A stretch of 64,000 nucleotides of DNA from Yaniella sp. Its GTDB lineage: Bacteria; Actinomycetota; Actinomycetes; Actinomycetales; Micrococcaceae. The notes under the pieces were generated by a model that saw only the letters and a program-made list of their open reading frames with translations, had not been told where the DNA came from and did not search any database. The position numbers and the translations under genes are program-made. The DNA is taken from assembly GCF_030453185.1 (NCBI RefSeq), contig NZ_JAKDKW010000002.1, positions 1-64,000 of the forward strand, read 5' to 3'. Shown piece after piece: positions 20,375-29,609 of this stretch (within the stretch, counting starts at the first letter, position 1; each line of letters opens with the position of its first letter).

Positions 20375-20406
20375 CTGAATTTCAGTTAGTCACCATAAAC
20401 TGAAAT
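20375..20406. promoter_or_regulatory. Candidate TetR operator between divergent genes
   Basis: A 28-bp inverted repeat (ATTTCAGTT 20379-20387, AACTGAAAT 20398-20406) overlaps a compact palindrome CTGAA-T-TTCAG (20375-20385). Three CTGAA half-sites therefore fall within 32 bases, between the TetR start (20354) and the carboxylase start (20437). Confidence 0.55.
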
Positions 20407-20436
20407 ATACACTGCATCCACTCTGTCAGGAGAATA

Positions 20437-22044
20437 ATGCAACAGCTGATAACACAAGTTGATGCCAACTCCGAGCAATATCAAACAAACCTTACCCATC
20501 ACAGCCAACTGCGCCAACAACTGCGCGATCGAATGGCTGAGGTTGCTAAAGGTGGCTCGGAACGTGCTCGTCAACGCCATATCGATCGGGGCCGGCTTCT
20601 CCCCCGCGAGCGCGTGCGCCGATTACTTGACCCAGGTTCGCCGTTCTTAGAGATTGGGTCGTTAGCAGCCTTTGGCATGTACGACGACGATGCACCGGGT
20701 GCTGGACTCATCGCAGGGATCGGTTTGGTCCAGGGCCGCTATGTCATGATCGTGTGCAACGATTCAACGGTCAAGGGCGGCACCTACTACCCGATGACGG
20801 TGAAGAAACACCTCCGCGCTCAAGAGGTCGCAATGGATAACCGTCTGCCGTGCTTATACCTGGTAGATTCTGGTGGCGCTTTCTTACCACGCCAGGATGA
20901 AGTCTTTCCTGATAGAGATCATTTCGGACGCATCTTTTACAACCAGTCACAAATGTCGTCACGTGGTATCCCACAAATCGCGGCGGTTCTAGGCTCCTCC
21001 ACTGCTGGCGGTGCCTATGTTCCCGCGATGAGCGACGAATCAGTTATTGTCAGGAACCAAGGGACAATCTTCCTCGGCGGCCCCCCGCTCGTGAAAGCCG
21101 CTACCGGGGAGGTTGTTACCTCTGAAGAGCTCGGCGGCGCTGAAGTACACACTGGTACCTCCGGTGTGGCCGACCACATTGCAGAAAACGACGACCATGC
21201 TCTGCAGATCGTTCGCAACATCGTGGCCACCCTGCCAGAAACTCCTGAACGTATCTGGAACAAGTTCGAAGCGTTGGAACCCGCTCATGATCCGTCCGAG
21301 ATCTGTGGAGTTGTTCCGACCGATCAACACACATCGTTTGACGTGCGCGAAATCATCTCACGCGTCATCGATGCAGACACGTTCCATGAGTTCAAAGAGA
21401 ACTACGGCACAACACTGGTGACCGGTTTTGCTCGCATCGATGGACACCCAGTCGGTATCATCGCCAATAACGGCATCCTCTTCTCGGAGTCCTCGCTCAA
21501 AGGTGCACACTTTATCGAACTCGCCGATCAGCGGGGCATCCCGCTGTTGTTCTTGCAGAACATTTCCGGGTTTATGGTCGGTAAAGACTATGAGGCCGGT
21601 GGCATTGCAAAAAACGGCGCCAAGATGGTGACTGCTGTCTCCACCACTAGGGTTCCAAAAATCACGGTTGTCATTGGTGGTTCCTTCGGTGCCGGCAACT
21701 ATTCCATGTGCGGGCGTGCCTACTCACCACGGTTCCTCTTTATGTGGCCGAATGCGCGGATCTCGGTGATGGGACCGGAACAGGCCGCTGGCGTTTTGGC
21801 CACTGTCAAACGCGATCAATATGATGCAGCCGGTGAAGACTGGTCGGTTGATGACGAAGCCGCGTTCAAGCAGCCAATTCTGGATCGATACAACGCTCAG
21901 GGCGACGCCTATTACTCGACCGCAAGACTTTGGGATGATGGCATCATCGATCCAGAAGACACTCGTCGTGTTGTGGCCATGGCTCTCGATGTTTGTGCCC
22001 GTGCCCCTATGGCTGACCCCCAATTTGGTCTATTCCGGATGTGA
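20437..22044 (+). CDS. Acyl-CoA carboxylase beta subunit (methylcrotonyl-CoA type)
   Basis: Carboxyltransferase subunit of 535 residues that moves CO2 from biotin to an acyl-CoA. It has the crotonase-like N and C halves, with [17 protein letters not shown] and [16 protein letters not shown] oxyanion-type loops. The run [15 protein letters not shown] and the length fit methylcrotonyl-CoA carboxylase beta (AccD1/LiuB) better than propionyl- or acetyl-CoA types. AGGAG lies eight bases before the ATG. It starts a five-gene operon; the next gene overlaps by four bases. The substrate is inferred from context: 3-methylcrotonyl-CoA in leucine breakdown. Confidence 0.9.
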   Translation: MQQLITQVDANSEQYQTNLTHHSQLRQQLRDRMAEVAKGGSERARQRHIDRGRLLPRERVRRLLDPGSPFLEIGSLAAFGMYDDDAPGAGLIAGIGLVQGRYVMIVCNDSTVKGGTYYPMTVKKHLRAQEVAMDNRLPCLYLVDSGGAFLPRQDEVFPDRDHFGRIFYNQSQMSSRGIPQIAAVLGSSTAGGAYVPAMSDESVIVRNQGTIFLGGPPLVKAATGEVVTSEELGGAEVHTGTSGVADHIAENDDHALQIVRNIVATLPETPERIWNKFEALEPAHDPSEICGVVPTDQHTSFDVREIISRVIDADTFHEFKENYGTTLVTGFARIDGHPVGIIANNGILFSESSLKGAHFIELADQRGIPLLFLQNISGFMVGKDYEAGGIAKNGAKMVTAVSTTRVPKITVVIGGSFGAGNYSMCGRAYSPRFLFMWPNARISVMGPEQAAGVLATVKRDQYDAAGEDWSVDDEAAFKQPILDRYNAQGDAYYSTARLWDDGIIDPEDTRRVVAMALDVCARAPMADPQFGLFRM

Positions 22045-24035
22045 TGAATTTGCAGCTATTTTCTAAAGTACTGATTGCGAACCGCGGCGAAATTGCCATT
22101 CGCATTGCGAAGACGCTCCATAACCTAGGTATCAGATCGGTAGCGGTCTATTCCAAGGCCGATCAGGATGCAGCACACGTGCGGTTTGCCCAACAGGCTG
22201 TGCTACTCGGTGAGACCTCAGCCGATTCGTATCTCAACCCCCAAGCCGTGGTGCAAGCCGCGGTGGACACCGGCGCCGAAGCGATTCACCCTGGCTACGG
22301 CTTCATATCCGAAAACGTGGAGTTAGCACGTGCCTGCAAACGAGCCGGCATCACATTTATCGGGCCCAATGAACATGCGCTTGAAGTTATGGGCGACAAG
22401 ATTCGATCCAAAAATCACGTGGCCAAGGCCGGTGTGCCGATGGTAGACGGTGTCTCCGAGCCCGATCTTGGTGATACACAACTGATCGAAGCCACCAAAA
22501 ATATGACGTTCCCGATGCTCATCAAGCCCTCAGCCGGTGGCGGCGGTAAGGGTATGCACGTGGTGGAATCGCACGGAGAGCTTGCTGGCCAGTTGGAGAC
22601 CGCCCGCCGTGTTGCAAAAGCAGCCTTCGGCGACGATACCCTTCTGATTGAACAGCTCGTCCGAGCCCCGAGGCATATCGAAGTCCAGGTCTTGGCAGAT
22701 ACCCACGGCAATGTGATTCATCTAGGTGAACGAGAGTGCTCTTTGCAGCGTCGTCATCAAAAGATTATTGAAGAAGCACCCTCGGTACTCCTGACTGAAG
22801 AAACGCGAGCCCGCATGGGAGAAGCTGCCGTGGAAACGGCAAAATCTGTGAACTATGTTGGCGCCGGGACCGTAGAGTTTTTAGTGTCCGATACAGAACC
22901 AGACAAATTCTATTTCATGGAAATGAACACCCGGTTGCAGGTGGAACACCCCGTCACCGAGGAAACCACCGGTGTCGATCTCGTGGAAGAACAGATTCGT
23001 ATTGCCGCTGGGGAGACGCTGTCGTTACATCAGGATGCGGTCGTATCGCAGGGCCACTCTATCGAAGCCCGCGTCTACGCGGAAACGCCGGCAGCGGGAT
23101 TCATGCCATCCACTGGAACGGTGCTGCATCTTACCGAACCTACGGGTGATGGCGTCCGCGTCGACTCTGGGTTGCGAACCGGTTCCGAAATTGGTACCGA
23201 GTTTGACCCGATGGTGGCCAAGGTGATTGCGACCGGGAGCAATCGAGCACAGGCGCTGGCGCGATTAGATCAGGCGCTAGATGAGATGACCATTCTTGGG
23301 GTCAACACCAACCTCGAATACCTCCAGCACCTCATTCGGGATCCAGATGTCGCAACAGGCGATATGGATACAACACTGGTAGAACAGCGGCTCCCCGGAA
23401 TGGTATTTGATTCTCCCACACCCCAACATGCCCAGATGGCAGCTCGCCTGGTGCATCACGGCACCAAGAGCCCCTCGCTGGCGTGGAACGACGACGGATT
23501 CAGACTAACCGGTGTTGTCGCCCCGACCTATACGGTCCATACTGTCGAGGAAGAACCCGAAGCATTCGAAGTGGCACTGTGTACAGAAGCCCAACTTCTA
23601 CCCACCGATGTAGACCATGAGTTTGTGTATCACGACGAGTCTGGGACACAAACGGTAACGCTCATTTCAGAAGCTCCGAAGCCCGAAGGCACCCGCATTT
23701 GGGTGGCCTCCAACAACTTCACCGGTGTGATGAGCGTACTGGACCACAGAGCCCAAGTACTTCATAACCTGGCCAGCCTGGAAGCTGAAGAACGTGGCGT
23801 GGATCCCCAGGTCCGTGCACCGCTTCCCGGCACGGTGACCGCGGTCCATGTTCCTGACGGGAGTCACGTCACCGCCGGCCAAACGGTCGTAACTATTGAA
23901 GCGATGAAAATGGAACACCCGCTCAAGGCCCCGCTGGATGGCACCGTGACAATTCACGTCGCCGATGCCCAGCAAGTCAGATTAGATCAGAACATTTTAA
24001 CTGTCACCGCAGACGATACCGAAGATGGCGAGTAG
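22041..24035 (+). CDS. Acyl-CoA carboxylase alpha subunit (biotin carboxylase + BCCP)
   Basis: A 664-residue fusion. Biotin carboxylase (about 1-450) shows [10 protein letters not shown] as the ATP-grasp loop, [12 protein letters not shown] and [14 protein letters not shown] linker domain follows, then a C-terminal biotinyl domain whose biotin-accepting lysine lies in EAMKMEH (about residue 623). It pairs with the upstream beta subunit, and together they match AccA1/AccD1 of mycobacteria. The start is GTG at 22041 or ATG at 22044; both overlap the upstream stop (GTGATG), implying coupled translation. Confidence 0.93.
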   Translation: MMNLQLFSKVLIANRGEIAIRIAKTLHNLGIRSVAVYSKADQDAAHVRFAQQAVLLGETSADSYLNPQAVVQAAVDTGAEAIHPGYGFISENVELARACKRAGITFIGPNEHALEVMGDKIRSKNHVAKAGVPMVDGVSEPDLGDTQLIEATKNMTFPMLIKPSAGGGGKGMHVVESHGELAGQLETARRVAKAAFGDDTLLIEQLVRAPRHIEVQVLADTHGNVIHLGERECSLQRRHQKIIEEAPSVLLTEETRARMGEAAVETAKSVNYVGAGTVEFLVSDTEPDKFYFMEMNTRLQVEHPVTEETTGVDLVEEQIRIAAGETLSLHQDAVVSQGHSIEARVYAETPAAGFMPSTGTVLHLTEPTGDGVRVDSGLRTGSEIGTEFDPMVAKVIATGSNRAQALARLDQALDEMTILGVNTNLEYLQHLIRDPDVATGDMDTTLVEQRLPGMVFDSPTPQHAQMAARLVHHGTKSPSLAWNDDGFRLTGVVAPTYTVHTVEEEPEAFEVALCTEAQLLPTDVDHEFVYHDESGTQTVTLISEAPKPEGTRIWVASNNFTGVMSVLDHRAQVLHNLASLEAEERGVDPQVRAPLPGTVTAVHVPDGSHVTAGQTVVTIEAMKMEHPLKAPLDGTVTIHVADAQQVRLDQNILTVTADDTEDGE

Positions 24036-24063
24036 AGCCGGTTCGGCGAAAGAAGGTTTATCT

Positions 24064-25203
24064 ATGTCAATCGATCACCTCCTGAATGAAGAGCAACTCG
24101 CCCTGGTTGAAGGGGTGCGCGAATTCACCCAAGACGTGGTGGCTCCAGTTTCTGCCAAACACGACCAAGAAAAGTCATTCCCCTACGATGTCATCTCCCA
24201 GATGGGCGAAATGGGACTGTTCGGGCTGCCTATTCCCGAAGAGTACGGAGGCCAAGGGGGCGACTACTTCACCCTGTGTCTAGCACTCGAAGAGTTGGCG
24301 AAAGTCGACCAATCGGTTGCAATCACCCTGGAAGCGGGCGTATCGCTGGGCATGATGCCCATCCTGAAGTTCGGCACGGAGGAACAGAAACAACAATGGC
24401 TGCCGGCGCTCGCCGAAGCAAAACAGCTCGCCGGATTCGGGCTAACCGAACCCGCAGCAGGTTCCGACGCCGGTGGCACACAAACCAAGGCCACACTCGA
24501 AAATGGGATCTGGACGATTAACGGCAACAAAGAGTTCATCACGAACTCGGGCACCGATATCACCTCGATGGTGACCGTCACCGCCGTGACCGGTCAGGAT
24601 GAAATCTCAACGATTATAGTGCCAACAGACACACCCGGCTTTACCGCGGAACCTGCCTATGACAAGGTCGGTTGGAATGCATCGGATACACATCCACTGA
24701 CCCTTCAGGATGTCCAGGTTCCGGAGGAAAACCTACTGGGCGAACGCGGGCGCGGCTTCGCAAACTTTATGGGCATTCTAGATGAAGGACGCGTAGCGAT
24801 TGCTGCTCTTGCCACCGGTGCGGCTCAAGGTTGTGTTGACGAGTCCGTACAGTACGCCAAGACTCGAACCACCTTTGGGCGACCCATCGGAGAAAACCAG
24901 GGCGTCTCGTTCAAAATCGCACGGATGCAAGCTCGGGCATATGCTGCACGTTCGGCATATTATGCAGCAGCTATGAAGATAATTGCCGGCCAACCGTTCA
25001 AAACCGAGGCTTCGATTGCCAAGATGGTAGCTTCCGAAGCTGCCATGGATAATGCGCGTGACGCAACTCAGATTTTCGGCGGTTATGGATTCATGAATGA
25101 AACCCTCGTGGCCCGCCACTACCGGGATTCCAAGATCCTGGAAATCGGCGAAGGAACCACCGAAGTACAACTTATGCTCATCGCACGCTCATTGGGACTC
25201 TAG
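24064..25203 (+). CDS. Acyl-CoA dehydrogenase (FadE19-like)
   Basis: FAD flavoprotein of 379 residues that makes a 2,3-enoyl-CoA. FAD- and substrate-contact segments FGLTEPAAGSDAGG (about 125) and QIFGGYGFMNE (about 342) are present, and the C-terminal GEGTTEVQ carries a glutamate at the position used as catalytic base in short- and medium-chain enzymes. By context it should act on isovaleryl-CoA in leucine breakdown, although classical isovaleryl-CoA dehydrogenase uses a different glutamate. I chose the ATG at 24064, with AAGAAGG seven bases upstream. An upstream in-frame extension overlaps the previous gene. Confidence 0.92.
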   Translation: MSIDHLLNEEQLALVEGVREFTQDVVAPVSAKHDQEKSFPYDVISQMGEMGLFGLPIPEEYGGQGGDYFTLCLALEELAKVDQSVAITLEAGVSLGMMPILKFGTEEQKQQWLPALAEAKQLAGFGLTEPAAGSDAGGTQTKATLENGIWTINGNKEFITNSGTDITSMVTVTAVTGQDEISTIIVPTDTPGFTAEPAYDKVGWNASDTHPLTLQDVQVPEENLLGERGRGFANFMGILDEGRVAIAALATGAAQGCVDESVQYAKTRTTFGRPIGENQGVSFKIARMQARAYAARSAYYAAAMKIIAGQPFKTEASIAKMVASEAAMDNARDATQIFGGYGFMNETLVARHYRDSKILEIGEGTTEVQLMLIARSLGL

Positions 25204-25210
25204 GAGCGTT

Positions 25211-25711
25211 ATGACTGATTACCCAAAAATCATTCAGCAACGTGGCCTCTATTACGATGAAATTGAAATCGGGGCCACCTATCGGCACGCACCTGGGCGT
25301 ACGGTGACCGAATCCGACAACGTCAGCTTTACAACTCTTACGATGAATACGCAGTCGTTGCATCTAGATGCACACTGGTCATCTCAACAGGAATTCGGCC
25401 AGCCGCTGGTTAATTCGATGTTCACGTTATCGACGATCGTTGGAGCATCTGTCGCCCAGCTCACCCAGGGCACCATCGTGGCGAACCTGGGATTTGAGAA
25501 GGTCAACTTTCCCAAACCGCTTTATCACGGTGACACGCTATATACCGAAACAGAAATTGTAGATAAACGCTTGTCGTCGTCCCGCCCAGGTCAAGGCATC
25601 ATCACGTTCCGGCATATCGGTCGCAATCAGCACGGCGACATCGTGGCCGAGTGCATCCGCTCGACACTGTTGTGGGAGTCGCAGGCCAAGCATCGCGAGG
25701 CCACCGTATGA
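25211..25711 (+). CDS. MaoC-like enoyl-CoA hydratase
   Basis: Hot-dog-fold protein of 166 residues. The hydratase-type sequence near residues 28-55 (TVTESDNVSFTTLTMNTQSLHLD) replaces the usual Asp-His pair with D33 and a later His/Asp group (H54, D56). By position it matches Rv2499c and probably hydrates 3-methylglutaconyl-CoA or a related enoyl-CoA. AGGAG lies four bases before the ATG at 25211, seven bases after the dehydrogenase stop. The next gene overlaps it by four bases. Confidence 0.85.
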   Translation: MTDYPKIIQQRGLYYDEIEIGATYRHAPGRTVTESDNVSFTTLTMNTQSLHLDAHWSSQQEFGQPLVNSMFTLSTIVGASVAQLTQGTIVANLGFEKVNFPKPLYHGDTLYTETEIVDKRLSSSRPGQGIITFRHIGRNQHGDIVAECIRSTLLWESQAKHREATV

Positions 25712-26568
25712 GTTCATTTAATATAGGCCCGGCGATACTCTTTGTCCCAGCGGACCGCCCCGAGCGCTATTCAAAGGCATATGAGCGTTCCGATGCCGTT
25801 ATTATCGATCTCGAAGATGCTGTTGCTCCGAATGACCGGTCCAGTGCTCGAACCGCCCTGGCTGAACATTTAGCCCGCATGGACAAACCGACCACGGAAA
25901 GAACTATCGTCCGGGTCAATCCCGTGGCAGACCCAGATTTCTCCGAGGACGCGGGCCTCTTAACCAACACAGCTCTACGCTTTGTGATGGTCCCAAAAGT
26001 CGAAAGCATCGGCGATATCTCACAAGCTGCTTCGGCCCTGCCTGGCGTGAAGTTGATTGCGCTGTGCGAATCAGCGTCGGGAGTTATCGAGGCTCCGCAG
26101 ATTGCCAAGCATCCATCGGTTGCTGCACTGATGTGGGGAGCCGAGGACCTCATGGTATCCACCGGCGGATCAGCTTCGCGCTTTGCAGACGGTACGTATC
26201 GTGATGTGCCACGTTTTGCCCGAGCACAGGTGCTATTAGCTGCTGCTGCAGCGGGTAAGGCCAGCATCGATACAATTCATACGGACCTCTCCCCCACGGA
26301 TCAGTTCATCGCAGAGGCGGAGGACGCCGTGGCGACCGGTTGGACAGCAAAGGCTTGTATTCATCCGGCACAGGTCCAAGTAATTCGTGACGCCTATACG
26401 CCCACCGAGGCGGAAAGCGAATATGCCCACGCACTGCTAGCGGAAGTTAAACGGCAACGAGGAGTGTTCCAATTCCGCGGAACAATGGTTGACGGCCCTC
26501 TCATCGCGCACGCTCAGAACGTGGTGAACCGCGCGGAGAAGCTTAAAGCTCAGTTACCTGGAGAGTAA
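25708..26568 (+). CDS. CitE-like acyl-CoA lyase (HMG-CoA/citramalyl-type)
   Basis: TIM-barrel lyase of the HpcH/HpaI-CitE family, 286 residues. FVPADRPERYSKA (CoA and phosphate contact) and IIDLEDAVAP (metal-binding acids) lie at residues 11-43; ALCESASG and GAEDL follow. Its M. tuberculosis counterpart Rv2498c has been reported as a stereospecific HMG-CoA-type lyase, which would complete leucine breakdown to acetoacetate and acetyl-CoA. That function is inferred from synteny. It starts with ATG at 25708 (ATGA overlap) and is the last gene of the operon. Confidence 0.87.
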   Translation: MSSFNIGPAILFVPADRPERYSKAYERSDAVIIDLEDAVAPNDRSSARTALAEHLARMDKPTTERTIVRVNPVADPDFSEDAGLLTNTALRFVMVPKVESIGDISQAASALPGVKLIALCESASGVIEAPQIAKHPSVAALMWGAEDLMVSTGGSASRFADGTYRDVPRFARAQVLLAAAAAGKASIDTIHTDLSPTDQFIAEAEDAVATGWTAKACIHPAQVQVIRDAYTPTEAESEYAHALLAEVKRQRGVFQFRGTMVDGPLIAHAQNVVNRAEKLKAQLPGE

Positions 26569-26590
26569 CAACCCACTTCGGTGGTTGGCC

Positions 26591-26624
26591 GCTCATTTTG
26601 TGAGCCAGCCACCATTGTGGTGGC
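26591..26624. terminator. Hairpins between convergent citE and mutT genes
   Basis: GCTCA/TGAGC and a perfect GCCACCA (26608-26614) / TGGTGGC (26618-26624) stem with a three-base loop lie in the 59-base gap between two converging genes. No long U-run is present. They probably stop transcription from both sides. Confidence 0.55.
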
Positions 26625-26627
26625 ATC

Positions 26628-27077
26628 CTAAACTGTGGTCGTGTGACCAGCTACTTTGGCTAGGATGGCATCAACAATCGGACGATCGGCCGGAATCCAG
26701 TCCAGCGCATGCATGTCGTCAGCATTCAGAGCTGTCCATTCCAGCTTATCGTGCTCAACCAGCGGCAACGGTTCACCCGAAGTCACAACAGCTGTAAAAA
26801 CATGTAGGCGCATGCCATTGTCCAGGGGCCACCCAGTTTCATCTGGAGCTTGGATCAATTCCAGGATCTCTACATCGACACCGAGTTCCTCTTGGATCTC
26901 ACGGAGGAGTCCACCCGTATGAGATTCACCCGCTTCAACCTTGCCACCCGGAAACTCCCAGTATCCGGCCAAGGATTTGGGCGCTTTTCGTCGAGCCGCC
27001 AGCATTTTGGTCGGCTGAGAAGCGTGGTCAAAAATAGCGGCACCCACGACCACGGAGTTGGACAAGGTATTATTCAT
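26628..27077 (-). CDS. Nudix hydrolase, MutT-like
   Basis: Small phosphohydrolase of 149 residues. The Nudix box is complete at about residues 45-67 (GKVEAGE then REIQEELG). The length and the AGYWEFPGGKVE lead-in are typical of MutT (8-oxo-dGTP) or CTP-type pyrophosphohydrolases; substrate is uncertain. It is divergent from the monooxygenase operon and convergent with the CitE-like gene. Confidence 0.88.
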   Translation of the reverse strand: MNNTLSNSVVVGAAIFDHASQPTKMLAARRKAPKSLAGYWEFPGGKVEAGESHTGGLLREIQEELGVDVEILELIQAPDETGWPLDNGMRLHVFTAVVTSGEPLPLVEHDKLEWTALNADDMHALDWIPADRPIVDAILAKVAGHTTTV

Positions 27078-27175
27078 GGCTTCTAGCTTATCGCGAAGCT
27101 CGAGATCCCCAGCAGAAGTTGATCCCGGTTCACGAAGAGCATGTCGCTCGGCGGCACAAACACCGGACCGCAGAT

Positions 27176-27239
27176 GTATTTCAGATTTGAAATACTTTTC
27201 ATTGAGGGTTACACTTTAGGTAGTTCAGAATTGAAATAC
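27176..27239. promoter_or_regulatory. Duplicated palindromic operator upstream of the monooxygenase
   Basis: A perfect 8-4-8 palindrome (GTATTTCA, GATT, TGAAATAC) at 27176-27195 recurs at 27220-27239 with one mismatch (GTAGTTCA, GAAT, TGAAATAC). The centres are 44 bases apart, about four helical turns. The 18 bases at 27181-27198 and 27225-27242 are identical at 17 positions. The second copy overlaps the likely promoter and leader, 18 bases before the monooxygenase ATG. The MarR protein encoded at 29124 is the natural ligand. Confidence 0.65.
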
Positions 27240-27257
27240 TTTATAAGGGGAAATCTT

Positions 27258-28418
27258 ATGCAGTTTGGTATTTTCACCATCGGTGATGTCACACCTGATC
27301 CACACACTGGAAAAGCTCCATCTGAGAACCAGCGTATAAAGGATACGGTCAAGATTGCAAAGCATGCTGAACAAGCAGGCTTCGAGGTCTTTGCAACCGG
27401 CCAGCACCACAACCCGCCATTTGTTGCACCTGGCAACCCGCCGGTCCTGCTGTCATACCTTGCGGCACAGACCGAGAATCTTATCCTATCCACATCAACC
27501 ACGTTGATCACCACCATGGATCCTGTTCGTCTGGCAGAAGACTATGCCTATCTGCAGCACTTATCCGATGGTCGCATGGATCTGGCCATGGGTCGCGGCA
27601 ATACCGGGCCGGTCTATCCATGGTTTGGCAAAGACATTCGCCAGGGCATTCCGCTGGCCGTCGAAAACTACAATCTCTTGTACCGTCTATGGCGTGAAGC
27701 CGAGGTCGATTGGGAAGGGCGCTTCCGCACGCCCCTGCAGCAGTTCACCTCTACTCCGCGCCCACTTGATGATGTGCCACCATTCGTTTGGCACGGCTCT
27801 ATTCGCTCGCCAGAAATTGCAGAACAGGCAGCTTACTACGGTGACGGTTTCTTCCATAACAATATTTTCTGGAACAAGGAACACGTTGTCCAGATGGTCC
27901 AGCTGTACCGTCAACGCTACGAGTACTACGGTCATGGCAAAGCCCACCAGGCATACGTGGCCCTAGGCGGTCAGACCTTCATGCGCGAGAAGTCCCAGGA
28001 TGCCTGGAACGAATTCCGCCCATACTTCGACAACGCCCCGGTCTACGGTCACGGCCCGTCAATGGAAGATTTCACAAAGATGACTCCTCTGACAGTCGGT
28101 TCGCCGGAGCAGGTCATTGAACGTACCTTGGAATTCCGTCAGTGGGTAGGAGATTACCAACGTCAGATGTTCCTTATCGACCACGCTGGTCTTCCGACCA
28201 AAGACGTCTTAGAACAGATCGACTTGTTCGGGGAGAAAGTTCTGCCGGCTTTGCGCAAAGAATTTGCAAAGGGTCGTCCAGACGACGTGCCGTCAGCTCC
28301 AACCCACGAGTTCCTCAAGGAACGCCAGGCGGCCGGTAATGCTCCAGTCGCAGGTGGTGGCGTAGGGTCTAAAGCTTACGAAGAGCGTCAAAAAGCTCAA
28401 GAGGATAAAGCTGAATAA
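27258..28418 (+). CDS. Luciferase-like FMN-dependent monooxygenase (CE1758-like)
   Basis: TIM-barrel flavin monooxygenase of 386 residues of the bacterial luciferase type. The N-terminal strand MQFGIFTIGD, ATGQHHNPPF, LSTSTTLITTMDPVRLAEDYA and DLAMGRGNTGPVYPWFG are family landmarks. An FMN reductase gene follows directly, matching a paired arrangement known in corynebacteria (CE1758/CE1759). The organic substrate is unknown. The ATG at 27258 has AAGGGG seven bases upstream; the longer in-frame start would run through the operator repeats. The last 30 residues are Ala/Gly/Lys-rich and probably disordered. Confidence 0.87.
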   Translation: MQFGIFTIGDVTPDPHTGKAPSENQRIKDTVKIAKHAEQAGFEVFATGQHHNPPFVAPGNPPVLLSYLAAQTENLILSTSTTLITTMDPVRLAEDYAYLQHLSDGRMDLAMGRGNTGPVYPWFGKDIRQGIPLAVENYNLLYRLWREAEVDWEGRFRTPLQQFTSTPRPLDDVPPFVWHGSIRSPEIAEQAAYYGDGFFHNNIFWNKEHVVQMVQLYRQRYEYYGHGKAHQAYVALGGQTFMREKSQDAWNEFRPYFDNAPVYGHGPSMEDFTKMTPLTVGSPEQVIERTLEFRQWVGDYQRQMFLIDHAGLPTKDVLEQIDLFGEKVLPALRKEFAKGRPDDVPSAPTHEFLKERQAAGNAPVAGGGVGSKAYEERQKAQEDKAE

Positions 28419-28471
28419 GGCCTTGTCGCAGCCGAGTATGGTAGCTTATCGGGAAATACACAAGGATTGAT

Positions 28472-29155
28472 ATGGAAGCATCATTTGAATCAACAGATCC
28501 GTTTACCCCGGACACCCTACACATAGCCGTCGTCGCGGCCGGTCTCAGCGACCCGAGTTCGACTTCCCTGCTAGGCAAACAGCTGGCCGACGCCACCGCT
28601 GATGCACTGTCACAACGCGGGTACCGACCGGAGATGCACCAATTTGAACTTCGCGAAGTCGCAACAGACATCGCTGATTCTCTGGTGACATCAAGCCGCT
28701 CTGAGCGGTTGGACGAAATCATCAAAGAGGTCGAACAAGCCGATGGTATTATTGCCGTCTCCCCGGTCTTCAAAGCCTCTTATTCAGGTCTCTTCAAATC
28801 GTTCTGGGATCTGGTGGACAATGACGCACTCACGGGCGTCCCAATCCAATTGGGGGCAACCGGCGGCAGCCCCCGTCATTCATTAGTGATCGATACTGCG
28901 ATGCGCCCGCTATTTTCGTATCTACGAATGCGTGTTATGCCCACCGGCGTGTACGCTGCCACTGAAGACTGGGGTACGGCCAAAACTGACTCGAATTCCA
29001 ATGAGGCATATTTGAGTCGTCGAATAGTCCGCGCCGGAGATGATCTTACCGATGTCGTCACTCGTTTAGATCCGCGCCCACGCCGTGCACCATCACAGCC
29101 TAAAGAACTGGAAGTGATTCCCTTTGAACAACTCCTCAACGGACCTGACAAGTGA
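28472..29155 (+). CDS. NADPH-dependent FMN reductase, partner of the monooxygenase (CE1759-like)
   Basis: Flavodoxin-fold reductase of 227 residues. The LHIAVVAAGLSDPSSTSLLGKQLA segment (residues 18-41) contacts the flavin phosphate, and ADGIIAVSPVFKASYSGLFKSFWDL (about 91-115) is the usual active-site loop. It most likely supplies reduced FMN to the luciferase-like enzyme 53 bases upstream. The C-terminal 30 residues are extra relative to the core fold and overlap the MarR gene start by 32 bases. Confidence 0.86.
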   Translation: MEASFESTDPFTPDTLHIAVVAAGLSDPSSTSLLGKQLADATADALSQRGYRPEMHQFELREVATDIADSLVTSSRSERLDEIIKEVEQADGIIAVSPVFKASYSGLFKSFWDLVDNDALTGVPIQLGATGGSPRHSLVIDTAMRPLFSYLRMRVMPTGVYAATEDWGTAKTDSNSNEAYLSRRIVRAGDDLTDVVTRLDPRPRRAPSQPKELEVIPFEQLLNGPDK

Positions 29156-29609
29156 TCAGCTGCGACAGCCCCTTGGCCCAGCATTTCGTGTCTATTTTGA
29201 GACCACTGCACGTCTTCTCGACAATTTAGAGAAACGACTGAAACAGCAAATGGGCCTTACCTTGAGTGAATACAACATGCTGTTGCTACTCTCAGAGGCT
29301 CCTGAAGGTCGTATGCGCATGGGGCAACTTGCCGATGCAATCGTTTTTTCCCCATCGCGTTTGACCTACCAAGTAAAAGTGCTGTCTGAGCGTGGCCTCG
29401 TTAAACGGGTGAAGTGCCCCGAGGACGGTCGTGCATGGGAAGCAGAGCTCACGACCGAAGGCAGAACTATGTTTCGGCGCGCCTCAGTTATTCATGCAAA
29501 AGGAGTCAAAAACCTTTTCACCAACGCGGTGACCGACGAACAGCTAACAATGATTCACCGGATCTTTGCTCAGGTCGCGCAAAATCTCGATCAGGTACAC
29601 GATGACTAA
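29124..29609 (+). CDS. MarR-family regulator
   Basis: Winged-helix regulator of 161 residues: dimerisation helices at both ends and a DNA-binding domain at about 50-110 (MRMGQLADAIVFSPSRLTYQVKVLSERGLVKR followed by the wing). It starts with TTG at 29124 inside the reductase gene, with GGAAG nine bases upstream. It is third in the monooxygenase operon, and two palindromes at 27176-27239 are its probable sites, so autoregulation is likely. No redox cysteine pair is obvious. Its stop codon abuts the stop codon of the converging SseB gene. Confidence 0.85.
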   Translation: MNNSSTDLTSDQLRQPLGPAFRVYFETTARLLDNLEKRLKQQMGLTLSEYNMLLLLSEAPEGRMRMGQLADAIVFSPSRLTYQVKVLSERGLVKRVKCPEDGRAWEAELTTEGRTMFRRASVIHAKGVKNLFTNAVTDEQLTMIHRIFAQVAQNLDQVHDD

